From positions 2,108,001 through 2,172,000 of the forward strand of contig NZ_CP121684.1 in NCBI RefSeq assembly GCF_029760935.1: a stretch of 64,000 bases of DNA. The letters run 5' to 3'. Positions 1 to 11,475 of this stretch are shown piece after piece (the first letter of the stretch is position 1; each line of letters begins with the position of its first letter). The notes beneath the pieces are model-generated. The model was not told where the DNA came from, did no database searches, and saw nothing but the letters and a program-made list of their open reading frames with translations. A program made the translations under genes and the position numbers. The DNA comes from Lysinibacter sp. HNR. GTDB taxonomy: Bacteria; Actinomycetota; Actinomycetes; Actinomycetales; Microbacteriaceae.

Positions 1-2
1 AA

Positions 3-2370
<2,368 letters not shown>

Positions 2371-2496
2371 TTAAAGTTGCAACGGAGTCGGCGCTCACGT
2401 GAAGTGCCATCTAACAATCGTAAACGACTTTACGTGCGGATATGCTCCTTACTCACTTTACCGGGCGGTAGGAACGGGTTTCACCCTCACCGTCCC

Positions 2497-3381
2497 TCAC
2501 TTCCCCCTGCGACCCCCGCGAATTGTGCCCCACACGACGATAAGTATCGCGACCCACACCAGGGAGAACCCCAGCCATCTCTCCGAGGGCATATTCTCCC
2601 CCAGAACAAAGACTCCGAAGAGAAACTGTAGGATCGGGGCCAAGAATTGAGTGAGCCCCAGCTGTGTCAGGGTGCTGCGGCGGGCACCCGCCGCAAAAAG
2701 CAACAGGGGAACCGCGGTGATAACTCCCAGACCACACAGCAACAGGGTGTGGGTGAGAGAAACCCCGATGAAGCTCAGGGCAACAAACTGTGAGACGACC
2801 ACTAGCTGCACGATGGCAATCGGTGCTAATAAAACGGTTTCTACGGTCAGCCCGGCAACCGCCCCAACAATTACCCCCATCTTCTTTTTCACCAGTCCAT
2901 ACAGACCAAAAGACATCGCAAGAACAAGCGCAGCCCACGGTAGACGCCCGTAATTCAGGGTGAGGATCAGAACCGCTATAAAAGCCACACCGAGGGCGAC
3001 CCACTGCGTGAGAGCCAATTTCTCACGCAGAAACAAGACCCCGAGCAGAACGGTCACGAGGGGGTTAATAAAGTAACCGAGACTAGCCTCGACCACGTTG
3101 TTGTCGAGTATCAGCAGAACAAAGAGCTGCCAATTGATGTAGATGAGAACACCCGCAACCATAAGAAATCCGATGGTTCTGGGAGATTTGAAGAGGATGC
3201 GTAACTGTCCCCAGCCACGCATCGCGGTGAGTAAAATCGCGCAAAAGGCCAACGAAAATAAAATCCGCCAGGGCACAATTTCAAAAACATTCGCGGACCC
3301 GACCAAGAGGAAGTACGCGGGGGCAATGCCCCACAGAAGGTAGGCCCCAACCGCATAGATCAGACCGGAGCGCGTATTCAC
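2497..3381 (-). CDS. rarD: RarD/EamA-family transporter
   Basis: Drug/metabolite-transporter superfamily protein of 294 residues, almost entirely hydrophobic, with room for about ten membrane helices in two EamA repeats. The N-terminus (GLIYAVGAYLLWGIAPAYF) and the segment NNVVEASLGYFINPLVTVLLG are characteristic of the RarD subfamily. The substrate is not known for this subfamily. It stands alone between groES and guaB, all on the minus strand, and probably forms its own transcript because a good terminator follows groES. Confidence 0.85.
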   Translation of the reverse strand: MNTRSGLIYAVGAYLLWGIAPAYFLLVGSANVFEIVPWRILFSLAFCAILLTAMRGWGQLRILFKSPRTIGFLMVAGVLIYINWQLFVLLILDNNVVEASLGYFINPLVTVLLGVLFLREKLALTQWVALGVAFIAVLILTLNYGRLPWAALVLAMSFGLYGLVKKKMGVIVGAVAGLTVETVLLAPIAIVQLVVVSQFVALSFIGVSLTHTLLLCGLGVITAVPLLLFAAGARRSTLTQLGLTQFLAPILQFLFGVFVLGENMPSERWLGFSLVWVAILIVVWGTIRGGRRGK

Positions 3382-3528
3382 TTCTCTATCCTAGTCCCCC
3401 TGCAAAACGGGGCTCTTAGAGGTGGGGTCAACCCCATAGGCTCAAGAAAAATCAAAACCTAAACTGCTGTTCCTATAGCGAGAGACAGAGCATAGATGTC
3501 AACCGGATGCCTATACGGGGTTAAAAAA

Positions 3529-3563
3529 GTTGTGGGTCCGGGAAAGATACCCGAACCCACAAC
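3529..3563 (-). terminator. Intrinsic terminator of groES
   Basis: Inverted repeat with 14-base arms (3529-3542 and 3550-3563, one mismatch) around a 7-base loop. Read on the minus strand it lies just after the groES stop and is followed by six T residues (complement of 3523-3528), a textbook Rho-independent terminator. A T-run also lies on the plus-strand side (3571-3576). Confidence 0.85.
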
Positions 3564-3576
3564 TCACAAATTTTTT

Positions 3577-3873
3577 CTAGCGAACCACCACGGCAAGCAC
3601 ATCACGCGCAGAGAGCACAAGATAGTCTTGACCGTCGTACTTAACCTCGGTTCCACCGTACTTGGAGTAGATGACCTTGTCACCCACGGCGATGTCGAGC
3701 GGAACGCGGTTTCCATTGTCGTCGATACGGCCGGGGCCTACCGACACAACCTCGCCCTCCTGGGGCTTTTCCTTAGCAGTATCGGGGATGACTAGACCAG
3801 ACGCGGTTGTCTGCTCTGCCTCAACCTGCTTGATAACAATCCGATCTTCGAGCGGCTTAATGGAGACCGACAC
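3577..3873 (-). CDS. groES: Co-chaperonin GroES
   Basis: Ten-kilodalton lid of the GroEL chaperonin, 98 residues, full length. It shows the family N-terminus ([16 protein letters not shown]), the mobile-loop region ([28 protein letters not shown]) and the [14 protein letters not shown] segment. groEL does not follow: a terminator closes the transcript 14 bp after the stop and the next gene is rarD. groEL must therefore be encoded elsewhere. Two CIRCE-type operators upstream indicate HrcA heat-shock repression. Confidence 0.97.
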   Translation of the reverse strand: MSVSIKPLEDRIVIKQVEAEQTTASGLVIPDTAKEKPQEGEVVSVGPGRIDDNGNRVPLDIAVGDKVIYSKYGGTEVKYDGQDYLVLSARDVLAVVVR

Positions 3874-3908
3874 GTTTGACCTCTTTCTTAGTAACTAAAA
3901 GACGTGAG

Positions 3909-3935
3909 TTAGCAGCCTCTATAGGAGAGTGCTAA
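3909..3935. promoter_or_regulatory. CIRCE-like HrcA operator, proximal copy
   Basis: TTAGCAGCC, 9-bp spacer, GAGTGCTAA, 36 bp upstream of the groES start. The right arm is a perfect match to the CIRCE consensus (TTAGCACTC-N9-GAGTGCTAA); the left arm differs at two positions. Confidence 0.8.
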
Positions 3936-3954
3936 CTAGAAGTTTAGAGCGCGA

Positions 3955-3981
3955 TTGGCACTCACGCAAGGCGAGTGCCAA
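3955..3981. promoter_or_regulatory. CIRCE-like HrcA operator, distal copy
   Basis: TTGGCACTC, 9-bp spacer, GAGTGCCAA. Both arms carry the same symmetric change (A to G, T to C) relative to the CIRCE consensus, so the palindrome stays perfect. It lies between groES and the divergent methyltransferase gene, 33-42 bp before the latter's start, so HrcA could touch both promoters. Confidence 0.85.
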
Positions 3982-4013
3982 CACACTGCCCTCCAATACT
4001 GTACTTTTGAAGG

Positions 4014-5261
4014 GTGTCGACCGTGAACCATGACGGTGTGGATTTTCTTCTCAGCCGCGAGGGCCTGGCCATCCTGGCTCGTGAAGCAGATTCCGCCCCC
4101 ACAGACCCTCTTCGGGAAGTGAGCAGACTTCGCGCAGAAGGACTTGCCCCCTGGCAGGTGTCCGCGCTCCTGGGCCAGGCAGCGCTGCGGCGACGCGCAA
4201 TCCAAAAGTTTGGAGCGCTCGCGTCGCGTCTCCTCTTCACAGAGGCAGGCCTCGAGCAGGCTACCCGAAGCATCGTCGCCGACCATCATGCCACCCGCTA
4301 CGCTGACGCGGGGCTGAACCGAGTCGCAGATCTCGGTTGCGGCATCGGGGCAAACTCACTCGCGCTCCAGCGCGCGAACCGAGAGGTTACTGCGGTAGAA
4401 CTCGATCCACTCACCGCAAAGATAGCCGCACACAATCTCACGGTACAGGGCGCGGAGCTATTCTCCGGCACGGTCGTTCCCACCGCCACGGTTATCACGG
4501 GTGATGCCGAATCGTTCCCCCTCGACGGTGTAGACGGCGTTTTTCTCGACCCCGCCCGCCGCACCGCGGGGCACTCCAACACCCGCCGGATCACAGACCC
4601 CGACGACTACTCACCCAGCCTTCACTTCGCCCACAATCTAGCGCTGCGACTCCCCACCGGCATTAAGCTAGGTCCCGGCCTGGATCGTGACCTCATTCCC
4701 GAGGGGGTTGAGGCACAGTGGGTTTCGGTCGACAACCAGGTAGTTGAAATGGGGCTCTGGTCGGGGCCCCTGGCCCGTCCCGGAGTGGGACGCTCAGCGC
4801 TTCTCCTCGCCACAAAGGGCGAGAATCGGTGCTATGAGCTCAGTGCGGCGCAGGACTCCGAGGATGCCGCGGTGACCGGGCTCGGAGAGTACCTCTATGA
4901 GCCCGACGGTGCCGTCATCCGGGCCCGTCTTATCGGCCTGCTTGCGCGACAGATTGGCGCGGGAATGCTGAGCGAGGGAATCGCGTATCTCTCCTCAGAG
5001 ACGCTCACTCCCACACCATTTGCCTCGGCCTTTAGGATTGTTGAGGTATTCCCCTTTCAGGAGCGCCGCCTCAAACAGGCAATGCGCGCCCGCGGGATCG
5101 GCAGCCTTGAGATCAAAAAACGTGGCGCGGATACCGACCCGGCACTCCTGCGCAAGAGGCTACAGTTACGCGGCCCACACCACGCCACCCTCATTATCAC
5201 GCGCCACGGCCACAAACACGTTGCCCTGCTTGCAGAGAGGCTCCCCGCGTTTTCTTCCTGA
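4014..5261 (+). CDS. THUMP-like class I SAM-dependent methyltransferase
   Basis: Predicted methyltransferase of about 415 residues. The SAM-binding motif I is clear (VADLGCGIGANSLAL), followed by an acidic motif II (VTAVELDPLTAKIAAHN) and a DPARR motif (VFLDPARRTAGHS) in the motif IV position. The C-terminal third (FRIVEVFPFQERRLKQAMRARGIGSLEIKKRG) resembles the THUMP-like domain found with such enzymes in actinobacteria. The substrate is unknown; an RNA is a guess from the domain type. Two GTG starts are possible: 4014, and 4023, which has a GAAGGG ribosome-binding site at better spacing. The gene is divergent from groES and shares its CIRCE-containing promoter region. Confidence 0.85.
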   Translation: MSTVNHDGVDFLLSREGLAILAREADSAPTDPLREVSRLRAEGLAPWQVSALLGQAALRRRAIQKFGALASRLLFTEAGLEQATRSIVADHHATRYADAGLNRVADLGCGIGANSLALQRANREVTAVELDPLTAKIAAHNLTVQGAELFSGTVVPTATVITGDAESFPLDGVDGVFLDPARRTAGHSNTRRITDPDDYSPSLHFAHNLALRLPTGIKLGPGLDRDLIPEGVEAQWVSVDNQVVEMGLWSGPLARPGVGRSALLLATKGENRCYELSAAQDSEDAAVTGLGEYLYEPDGAVIRARLIGLLARQIGAGMLSEGIAYLSSETLTPTPFASAFRIVEVFPFQERRLKQAMRARGIGSLEIKKRGADTDPALLRKRLQLRGPHHATLIITRHGHKHVALLAERLPAFSS

Positions 5262-5295
5262 CTCGGAAATATCACGACGCCGCACGCTTCCACGC

Positions 5296-6360
5296 TTAAC
5301 GAACGTGAATCTCCGTCACGGGCAGTGTTGAGTCGGCCCCAAAACCCAGCGTAGAGGGTTCGTGTCCCGCCATAATAAGTTGGGCACCCAGGGCGGCGAT
5401 CATCGCACCGTTGTCGGTGCAGAGGCTCAGCGGCGGAATCCTCAGCTCAACCCCGGCGGAGGCAGCTCTCTTGGCGGCCAGGTCACGCACACGAGCGTTT
5501 GCCGACACCCCACCACCCAGTAGGAGTCGGGGCACCCCCAGATCGTTACAGGCCGCGAGCGCCTTGGCCGTCAGGACGTCGGCAACCGCCTCACGGAAGC
5601 TCGCCGCAACGTCGGCGGTGGGAACTGCCTGTCCCGCATCCTGAAGCTTCTCCACGTAGCGCGCCACGGCGGTTTTAAGCCCGGAAAAAGAAAAATCGTA
5701 GCGGTGCTTCACCAGATCTTTGGGCAGGCTGAGGCCCCTCGGAAACCGGATAGCCCGGGGGTTACCCTGTGTAGCGACCCGATCAATGTGTGGGCCTCCC
5801 GGATAGGGTAACCCTAAGATTCGTGCAACCTTATCAAAAGCTTCTCCCGCCGCATCGTCAATTGTCTCACCGAGCAGTTCCACATCACCCACCAGATCAC
5901 GCACCAAAAGCAACGAGGTGTGCCCCCCGGAAACCAGCAGGGCCACGGTGGGAAATTGTAGCGGCTGCTCGCTGTCAGGGCCGCGCAAAACATCGGCACC
6001 CACGTGACCCACCAGGTGGTTTACCGCGTAAAGGGGTTTATCGGTGGCCAGCGCGAGCGCCTTAGCGGCCCCCACACCCACCATGAGTGCTCCCGAAAGA
6101 CCCGGGCCACTCGTGACCGCAATCGCATCCAAATCCTCATACGAGACGTTGGCTTCCCGCAGCGCACCCTCAAGGGTAGGTCGCAGCGCCGAGACATGCG
6201 CACGGGCGGCAACTTCCGGCACCACACCTCCGTAGCGGGCATGCTCATCCATGCTGGAGGCTATCACATTAGCCAGGAGCGTTGTTCCCCGTACAATCCC
6301 AATGCCCGTCTCGTCGCAACTGGTCTCAATCCCCAGCACAAGTGGTTCCTGTCGATTCAT
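5296..6360 (-). CDS. tsaD: tRNA N6-threonylcarbamoyladenosine transferase TsaD
   Basis: Transfers the threonylcarbamoyl group to A37 of ANN-decoding tRNAs. It has 354 residues with the ASKHA-fold start ([16 protein letters not shown]) and the metal-binding H-x3-H (His115, His119 in [10 protein letters not shown]). The nucleotide loop [10 protein letters not shown] and the C-terminal [13 protein letters not shown] and [12 protein letters not shown] segments are also present. It is the last gene of a run in which rimI, tsaB and tsaE precede it, so three of the t6A enzymes are co-transcribed. Its start overlaps the rimI stop by 4 bp. Confidence 0.97.
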   Translation of the reverse strand: MNRQEPLVLGIETSCDETGIGIVRGTTLLANVIASSMDEHARYGGVVPEVAARAHVSALRPTLEGALREANVSYEDLDAIAVTSGPGLSGALMVGVGAAKALALATDKPLYAVNHLVGHVGADVLRGPDSEQPLQFPTVALLVSGGHTSLLLVRDLVGDVELLGETIDDAAGEAFDKVARILGLPYPGGPHIDRVATQGNPRAIRFPRGLSLPKDLVKHRYDFSFSGLKTAVARYVEKLQDAGQAVPTADVAASFREAVADVLTAKALAACNDLGVPRLLLGGGVSANARVRDLAAKRAASAGVELRIPPLSLCTDNGAMIAALGAQLIMAGHEPSTLGFGADSTLPVTEIHVR

Positions 6361-6866
6361 TGGGCCTCTTCCTCCTCACGAGGTTGTCCAGGCTTCCAGC
6401 CGCTCAGTGCGAGCCGCATGACCACGGCGTCCATCCCGTCCGGCTGGTAGTAGCCGCGACGGATGCCAATACGTTCAAACCCCAAGCTCTGATAAAGGCC
6501 CTCCGCTACCGGATTGTCTTTTCGGACCTCGAGAAAAATCTCACGTGCCCCCCTGCTTTGAGCCTCGCCCAGTAGCATCTCGAGCATACGCCGGGCAAGT
6601 CCCCGGCCTCGCCACTCGGGAAGCACAGCGATCGTCTGGATGTCGCCCTCCCCGGCACCGCGGGAAGCCAGGAGTCCCGCGTATCCCACGACGGCACCGT
6701 CTCGGGTGAGCGCCACCAGGTAGCGTCGATCAGCCGCGAGCAATTCTCCGCGCATGGAGTTCACCGACCAGGCGTCACGGTTAAAGGTCTGGTTTTCAAT
6801 CACCATAATGGCGTCAAGATGAGCCACGGTGGCATCCCGCACAACGATCTCTTCGACCATACTCAC
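6357..6866 (-). CDS. rimI: Ribosomal-protein-alanine N-acetyltransferase RimI
   Basis: GNAT-fold acetyltransferase, in other bacteria the enzyme that acetylates the N-terminal alanine of S18. The acetyl-CoA loop is [15 protein letters not shown] and the C-terminal motif is [19 protein letters not shown], with the DAVVMRL strand that typifies RimI. The first start is GTG at 6866, overlapping the tsaB stop (GTGA); ATG 6860 two codons later is an alternative. It sits between tsaB and tsaD, the usual arrangement in actinobacteria. Confidence 0.92.
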   Translation of the reverse strand: MSMVEEIVVRDATVAHLDAIMVIENQTFNRDAWSVNSMRGELLAADRRYLVALTRDGAVVGYAGLLASRGAGEGDIQTIAVLPEWRGRGLARRMLEMLLGEAQSRGAREIFLEVRKDNPVAEGLYQSLGFERIGIRRGYYQPDGMDAVVMRLALSGWKPGQPREEEEAQ

Positions 6867-7492
6867 GCCGTCACCCGCTTGGGTCCCCGCGACAGGGTCA
6901 CGTCCGGCGAGCGCAGGTAGAGAGCCTCTCCCGTTTCAAACGCACTCCCGCGTGTTCGCATCAGATCGGCACGCTCAATCAGGGAGGTAGCCCGGAGTCC
7001 CACCCTGTTACCGTCAACCGTGGGAATGCCTGACGGTACCTGATCCGGTTTTGTCACGACGGGCCCGTCTTTTCGTTCCCAGAAAGCCGCCATGCCCCCC
7101 TCTGTCACAGCCGTATAGCGCGACCAGTAGACTTCCCTGCGACGAGCATCCGTAACTACGACCAGGTCTTCCCCAAGCGTCACTGGCTGATCCCAGGCTA
7201 TCGCGTCGTGGCTCACGATCGATTCAAGAGGCACTCCTCGGCCGGCGGCAAACGCCTGCGCCGCGGCGATGCCCACCCGGAGCCCCGTGTAGGGGCCGGG
7301 GCCAACACCATTAATCACACCGGTAATCTGCGCGGGATGAACCCCCGCATCGTTCAGCACCCGACGGATAAGATCGCCAATGGCTTCGGCATGCGAAAAA
7401 GCGTCCTCCGAAACCGCGTCGTAAAGATCACCGGAGCCTGTTTTCACGCCGACGCTGGTTCCCAGCGACGTATCAATAGCAAGAAGCACCAT
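6863..7492 (-). CDS. tsaB: t6A modification factor TsaB (YeaZ)
   Basis: Non-catalytic partner of TsaD in tRNA t6A synthesis. It has 209 residues and an ASKHA-type start (VLLAIDTSLGTSVGVKTG). The family-typical segment INGVGPGPYTGLRVGIAAAQAFAAGRG is present, while the TsaD metal site is missing, as expected. It is 12 bp downstream of tsaE and overlaps rimI by 4 bp, consistent with one transcript. Confidence 0.94.
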   Translation of the reverse strand: MVLLAIDTSLGTSVGVKTGSGDLYDAVSEDAFSHAEAIGDLIRRVLNDAGVHPAQITGVINGVGPGPYTGLRVGIAAAQAFAAGRGVPLESIVSHDAIAWDQPVTLGEDLVVVTDARRREVYWSRYTAVTEGGMAAFWERKDGPVVTKPDQVPSGIPTVDGNRVGLRATSLIERADLMRTRGSAFETGEALYLRSPDVTLSRGPKRVTA

Positions 7493-7504
7493 ACAAGAGT
7501 ACCG

Positions 7505-7984
7505 CTAGAGGCTGAGGCCTCCGGCCCAGCGCGGTCCCAGGGCAGTGAGGGTTACCCGGCGCGGCTCAATGATTTCCTCGGGTTCGTCATCGCCTCCCGC
7601 GCTATTCGGCCTCTCAATAACCACGCGCAGAAGCGATTCGGATATCCCCTCAAGCATGCCCGCGCCCCACTCCACGATCACAACCGAGCGGGCAAAGTCG
7701 ATGTCCAGGTCGTCAAGCTCCACCGCGTTCGAGAGCCGATAGGCGTCCACATGCACAAGGGGTGGCCCGCCCACGAGCGAGGGGTGGGTGCGAGCAAGAA
7801 CAAAAGTTGGACTCGTAACGGGTCCCCGAATCCCTAAGCCTTCACCGATTCCCCGGGTGAGGGTTGTCTTGCCAGCCCCCAGCGGTCCGGTCAGTTCCAG
7901 GAGGTCTCCCACGCGCAGAAGCGCTCCCAGTTTCAGCCCGAGATGATGCATCTGTTCGGGGTCACTCACGGTAATAACGCTCAT
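7505..7984 (-). CDS. tsaE: t6A modification ATPase TsaE (YjeE)
   Basis: P-loop ATPase of the t6A complex, 159 residues. The Walker A motif is GPLGAGKTTLTRGIGEGLGI. The segments TSPTFVLARTH and HVDAYRL, and the WGAG motif in VVIVEWGAGMLEG, are diagnostic of the family. It follows alr by 3 bp and precedes tsaB by 12 bp. Confidence 0.95.
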   Translation of the reverse strand: MSVITVSDPEQMHHLGLKLGALLRVGDLLELTGPLGAGKTTLTRGIGEGLGIRGPVTSPTFVLARTHPSLVGGPPLVHVDAYRLSNAVELDDLDIDFARSVVIVEWGAGMLEGISESLLRVVIERPNSAGGDDEPEEIIEPRRVTLTALGPRWAGGLSL

Positions 7985-7987
7985 GGG

Positions 7988-9112
7988 TTATGTGTAGATC
8001 CGTTCAACTCGACGACCGAGCCGGGTTATTATTTCGTAGTTGATGGTGCCGCTGGCCTCAGCAAAATCTTCTACACTGGGAATCTGTGCGAGCGGATCTC
8101 CAAAAAGAATCACGGGGTCCCCCACGGAGACGTTTGTGTCACCTACATCAACAACAAATTGATCCATCGCTACGCGGCCTGAGATACGGAAGTTTTTACC
8201 CCCAAGAGACACGCAGGCAGAGTTTGAAGCTGACCGCGGAATCCCGTCGGCATAGCCCATCCCGACAAGCACCAGGGTGGTCTCCTGAGACGTCGTGTAG
8301 GTGTAGTCGTAGGATACCCCGGAACCACCGGGCACTCGACGCACACTCAAAACGGTGCTCTCCAGCCTCATCGCGGGTTTTAATCCGATGTCAGCCGGGG
8401 TGAACTCGGGCAGCGGAGAGAGGCCATAAATCATCAGGCCGATGCGAACCATGCTAAAGGGAAGTTCCGGGTACCTGAGGGTGGCTGCCGATGCCGCTAT
8501 GTGGGTGAGCCGGGGTGCAACACCGTGCTGAGCCGCGAGTTCAACGATGAGTGCAAGCTTGTCGATGGCTTCCCTGTCCTCTCGACGGGAAGCGTTAGAG
8601 AGATGACTAAACAGACCCCGAATCCTGATGTCGCCGTCAGCTTCCAGCTCGCGGGCTCGGACAATACCCGCGAGCGCATCACCCGGGGCAAAGCCGTTTC
8701 TTCCGAGTCCCGTGTCAAACTTCAGGTGAACCCCCAGAGGAGCCAGGTTATCCGCACGACCCCGAGACGCCTCAGCAATCGTTTCAAGCTGCGCGAGAGA
8801 GCTCACACCCAGATCGATTTTGTGTGTTAACGCAACAGAAAAATCGGTGTAAGGTCCGTGTATCCAGCAGAGAATTGGTTCCTGTATGCCGGCCTCACGG
8901 AGTTCCATAGCCTCGTCGACATCGGCTACCCCCAACCAGGTAGCGCCCCCGTCAACGGCGGCGCGAGCGCTCTCGATGGCACCGTGACCATAAGCGTCGG
9001 CCTTCACGACTGCCATTACCTCGCGGCCCGGGATTATACTCCGCAGGGTGGCAACGTTATGACGGATCGCGTCACGGCTAATAATCGCACGACGCAGGCT
9101 CGTGGAACTCAT
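7988..9112 (-). CDS. alr: Alanine racemase
   Basis: PLP-dependent racemase that supplies D-alanine for peptidoglycan, 374 residues. The PLP lysine is Lys37 in VMAVVKADAYGHG, and the second catalytic residue, a tyrosine, lies in the SYDYTYTT segment. The middle of the barrel shows RIGLMIYGLSP and the C-terminal domain VAMDQFVVDVGD. It overlaps acpS by 4 bp and is 3 bp from tsaE, so wall-precursor and tRNA-modification genes share the transcript. Confidence 0.97.
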   Translation of the reverse strand: MSSTSLRRAIISRDAIRHNVATLRSIIPGREVMAVVKADAYGHGAIESARAAVDGGATWLGVADVDEAMELREAGIQEPILCWIHGPYTDFSVALTHKIDLGVSSLAQLETIAEASRGRADNLAPLGVHLKFDTGLGRNGFAPGDALAGIVRARELEADGDIRIRGLFSHLSNASRREDREAIDKLALIVELAAQHGVAPRLTHIAASAATLRYPELPFSMVRIGLMIYGLSPLPEFTPADIGLKPAMRLESTVLSVRRVPGGSGVSYDYTYTTSQETTLVLVGMGYADGIPRSASNSACVSLGGKNFRISGRVAMDQFVVDVGDTNVSVGDPVILFGDPLAQIPSVEDFAEASGTINYEIITRLGRRVERIYT

Positions 9113-9468
9113 CCATTGCCTCCCTCAAGCACAACAAAGGCCGTGGCCACTCCCGCGTCGTGGGTGAGGGAGAGATGCACCCGGGTAATAGATAGGTGAG
9201 CAAGAATCCGTTCCAGCGCGGCTGTTCTCTCAAATTCGGGACGACTCTCGTTAGTTTTTGGGACAATCAGATCGCGCCACGAAAGATCCCTGTCTCCCCC
9301 CAGGGCCTTTATCAGAGCCTCTTTTGCCGCAAAGCGAGCGGCACGGGAGGCGGGCGGGAGGCCTCTTTCTCCCTCGCTAAAAAGACGGTTCAGGAGCGCC
9401 GGAGTACGCGCAAGTGAACGCTCAAAGCGTTCGATCTCCACGGTGTCCACCCCGATGCCTACGATCAT
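9109..9468 (-). CDS. acpS: Holo-[acyl-carrier-protein] synthase
   Basis: Transfers 4'-phosphopantetheine from CoA to acyl carrier protein. It has 119 residues from the chosen ATG at 9468, which gives the family start MIVGIGVDTVEIERFE and has a GGAGAAG ribosome-binding site directly upstream. The reading frame stays open to 9510, but those residues do not resemble the family. The AARFAAKEALIKALG motif carries the Mg/CoA-binding Glu and Lys, and LSLTHDAGVATAFVVLE ends the fold. It appears to be the first gene of the acpS-alr-tsaE-tsaB-rimI-tsaD run. Confidence 0.94.
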   Translation of the reverse strand: MIVGIGVDTVEIERFERSLARTPALLNRLFSEGERGLPPASRAARFAAKEALIKALGGDRDLSWRDLIVPKTNESRPEFERTAALERILAHLSITRVHLSLTHDAGVATAFVVLEGGNG

Positions 9469-9591
9469 TCTTCTCCACACTACAGGGTGCGCTCTCGCGC
9501 AGCCGCCCATACAAAACTACTTCATGACGCAAGACTACTGTACGAGAGAACTCACACCGCGTCTTCAGCCAAGAGGCCCTACCAATCGTTT

Positions 9592-11442
9592 CTACTCAAC
9601 CGTTACTGATTTTGCCAGATTGCGGGGTTGATCAACATCCAGGCCCTTGGCCGTCGAGAGTTCCAGAGCAAAGAGTTGCAGTGGGACAACCGACAGTAGC
9701 GGCTGGATCAATGGCTCAGCAAGGGGAACGGGAATAACCTCGTCGGCAAACGGTAGAACCGCCGCATCACCCTTCTCTGCAATCGCGATGACTCGGGCAC
9801 CGCGCGCACGAATCTCCTGGATGTTCGACACCACCTTCGAGTGCATCGTTGAGTCATCCCTCGGGCTTGGGACGAGCACAAACACGGGCTGTCCCGGCTC
9901 AATTAACGCTATCGGACCGTGCTTAAGCTCACCGGCGGCAAATCCCTCCGCGTGAATGTACGAGATTTCCTTGAGCTTTAGCGCACCCTCGAGGGCTATG
10001 GGGTATCCCACGTGACGCCCCAGGAAGAGCACGGAACGGGTATCCGCCATCCAGTGGGCCAGGTTGTGGATACTCCCTCCCACCTCAAGCACCTCGGAGA
10101 GTTTCTCCGGCACCTCGGACAGCTGGGTGGTGATGTTTGCAAGCTCCGCGGTGGACAGCGAGCTGCGAACACGAGCCAGATGCAGTCCAAAGAGATAAAG
10201 CGCTACGATCTGGGCCACAAAAGCCTTGGTTGAGGCAACCGCAACCTCCGGCCCCGCATGAGTGTAGATAACACCGTCTGATTCTCGAGGAATGGTCGCG
10301 CTCTGGGTGTTGCACACCGAAAGCGTTTTTACGCCGCGCTCACGAGCATATTTAACCGCCATGAGAGTGTCCATGGTCTCGCCCGATTGGCTCACCGAAA
10401 TCAGCAGGGTACGCTCGCTCAGCACAGGGTTCATGTAGCGAAACTCGTGACTGAGCTCAACCGCCACGGGTATCCGTGACCACTGCTCAATCGCGTATTT
10501 AGCCACGGATGCCGCATAGGCAGCCGTTCCACACGCCACAATAACGATCCGGTCGATGGCGCGCAGGGCTTCATCCCCCAGGCCCTCCAGCTCGGGGATA
10601 CTCACGGTTCCATCGCCGATACGACCGCGAAGCGTGTTGGCGATTGCCTCCGGCTGGTCAGCGATTTCCTTGGCCATAAAGCTTGACCAACCGCCTTTGT
10701 CGGCCGACGCGGCGTCCCACTCAACCTCAAAGGGTTGAACGTTAGCGGGCTCCCCGTTGAAATCTGTGACCACAACCGAGTCTGACGTGATTACTGCGAT
10801 ATTGTTCTCGTTAATGGCCACCGCTCGCCTGGTGTACTCAACAAAAGCGGCAACATCGGAGCCTAGAAAGTTTTCCCCGTTACCCAACCCGATAACCAGA
10901 GGAGAATTGTGTCTCGCAGCAACAATCACCCCCGGCTCCTCGCTGTGCACGGCGAGGAGCGTGAATGTTCCTTCGAGCCGCCCCACCACCCGACGAAACG
11001 CCTCGCGCAGATCTCCCACTTCACGGTACACTCGACCCAGCGTCGCGGCCACCACCTCGGTGTCGGTCTCGCTCTCGAGCGTGTATCCGGCGGTAAGCAA
11101 TTCGTTTCGCAGTTCTACAAAGTTTTCGACAATCCCATTGTGGATCAGGGCCAACCTACCCTCATCGGCCAGGTGGGGGTGAGCGTTTGCATCGGTGGGA
11201 CCACCGTGGGTGGCCCAGCGTGTGTGGCCGATTCCCGTGTTACCCGCGGCGAGAGGTTCAGCCTCAAGGTTTTCTGCAAGAACAGCCAGCTTCCCTGCGC
11301 GCTTGCGCGAGTCGATAGCTCCCCCGTCGGTCACCACGGCAACACCCGCAGAGTCGTAACCACGATACTCAAGTCTCTTGAGACCGCCCATAAGCACGTC
11401 GAGAGTGTTGTTTGATCCTACATATCCCACAATTCCACACAT
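9592..11442 (-). CDS. glmS: Glutamine-fructose-6-phosphate aminotransferase (isomerizing)
   Basis: First step of UDP-GlcNAc synthesis, making glucosamine-6-phosphate from fructose-6-phosphate and glutamine. It has 616 residues. The N-terminal glutaminase begins MCGIVGYVGS, where Cys2 is the nucleophile, and contains the GHTRWATHG and HNGIVENF signatures. Two SIS domains follow (VACGTAAYAA; ISVSQSGETMDTL), and the C-terminus LAKSVTVE is standard. The ribozyme-type glmS regulation of Firmicutes is not possible here, as only 33 bp separate the start from the divergent coaA. A 123-bp gap with no evident gene separates it from acpS. Confidence 0.97.
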   Translation of the reverse strand: MCGIVGYVGSNNTLDVLMGGLKRLEYRGYDSAGVAVVTDGGAIDSRKRAGKLAVLAENLEAEPLAAGNTGIGHTRWATHGGPTDANAHPHLADEGRLALIHNGIVENFVELRNELLTAGYTLESETDTEVVAATLGRVYREVGDLREAFRRVVGRLEGTFTLLAVHSEEPGVIVAARHNSPLVIGLGNGENFLGSDVAAFVEYTRRAVAINENNIAVITSDSVVVTDFNGEPANVQPFEVEWDAASADKGGWSSFMAKEIADQPEAIANTLRGRIGDGTVSIPELEGLGDEALRAIDRIVIVACGTAAYAASVAKYAIEQWSRIPVAVELSHEFRYMNPVLSERTLLISVSQSGETMDTLMAVKYARERGVKTLSVCNTQSATIPRESDGVIYTHAGPEVAVASTKAFVAQIVALYLFGLHLARVRSSLSTAELANITTQLSEVPEKLSEVLEVGGSIHNLAHWMADTRSVLFLGRHVGYPIALEGALKLKEISYIHAEGFAAGELKHGPIALIEPGQPVFVLVPSPRDDSTMHSKVVSNIQEIRARGARVIAIAEKGDAAVLPFADEVIPVPLAEPLIQPLLSVVPLQLFALELSTAKGLDVDQPRNLAKSVTVE

Positions 11443-11475
11443 AGCTTCCTATTTTAGTGGCACTATTAATTACCT

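Noticed and set aside
9469-9510. N-terminal extension of acpS
   Set aside because: The added 14 residues do not match the family, and ATG 9468 has its own ribosome-binding site.
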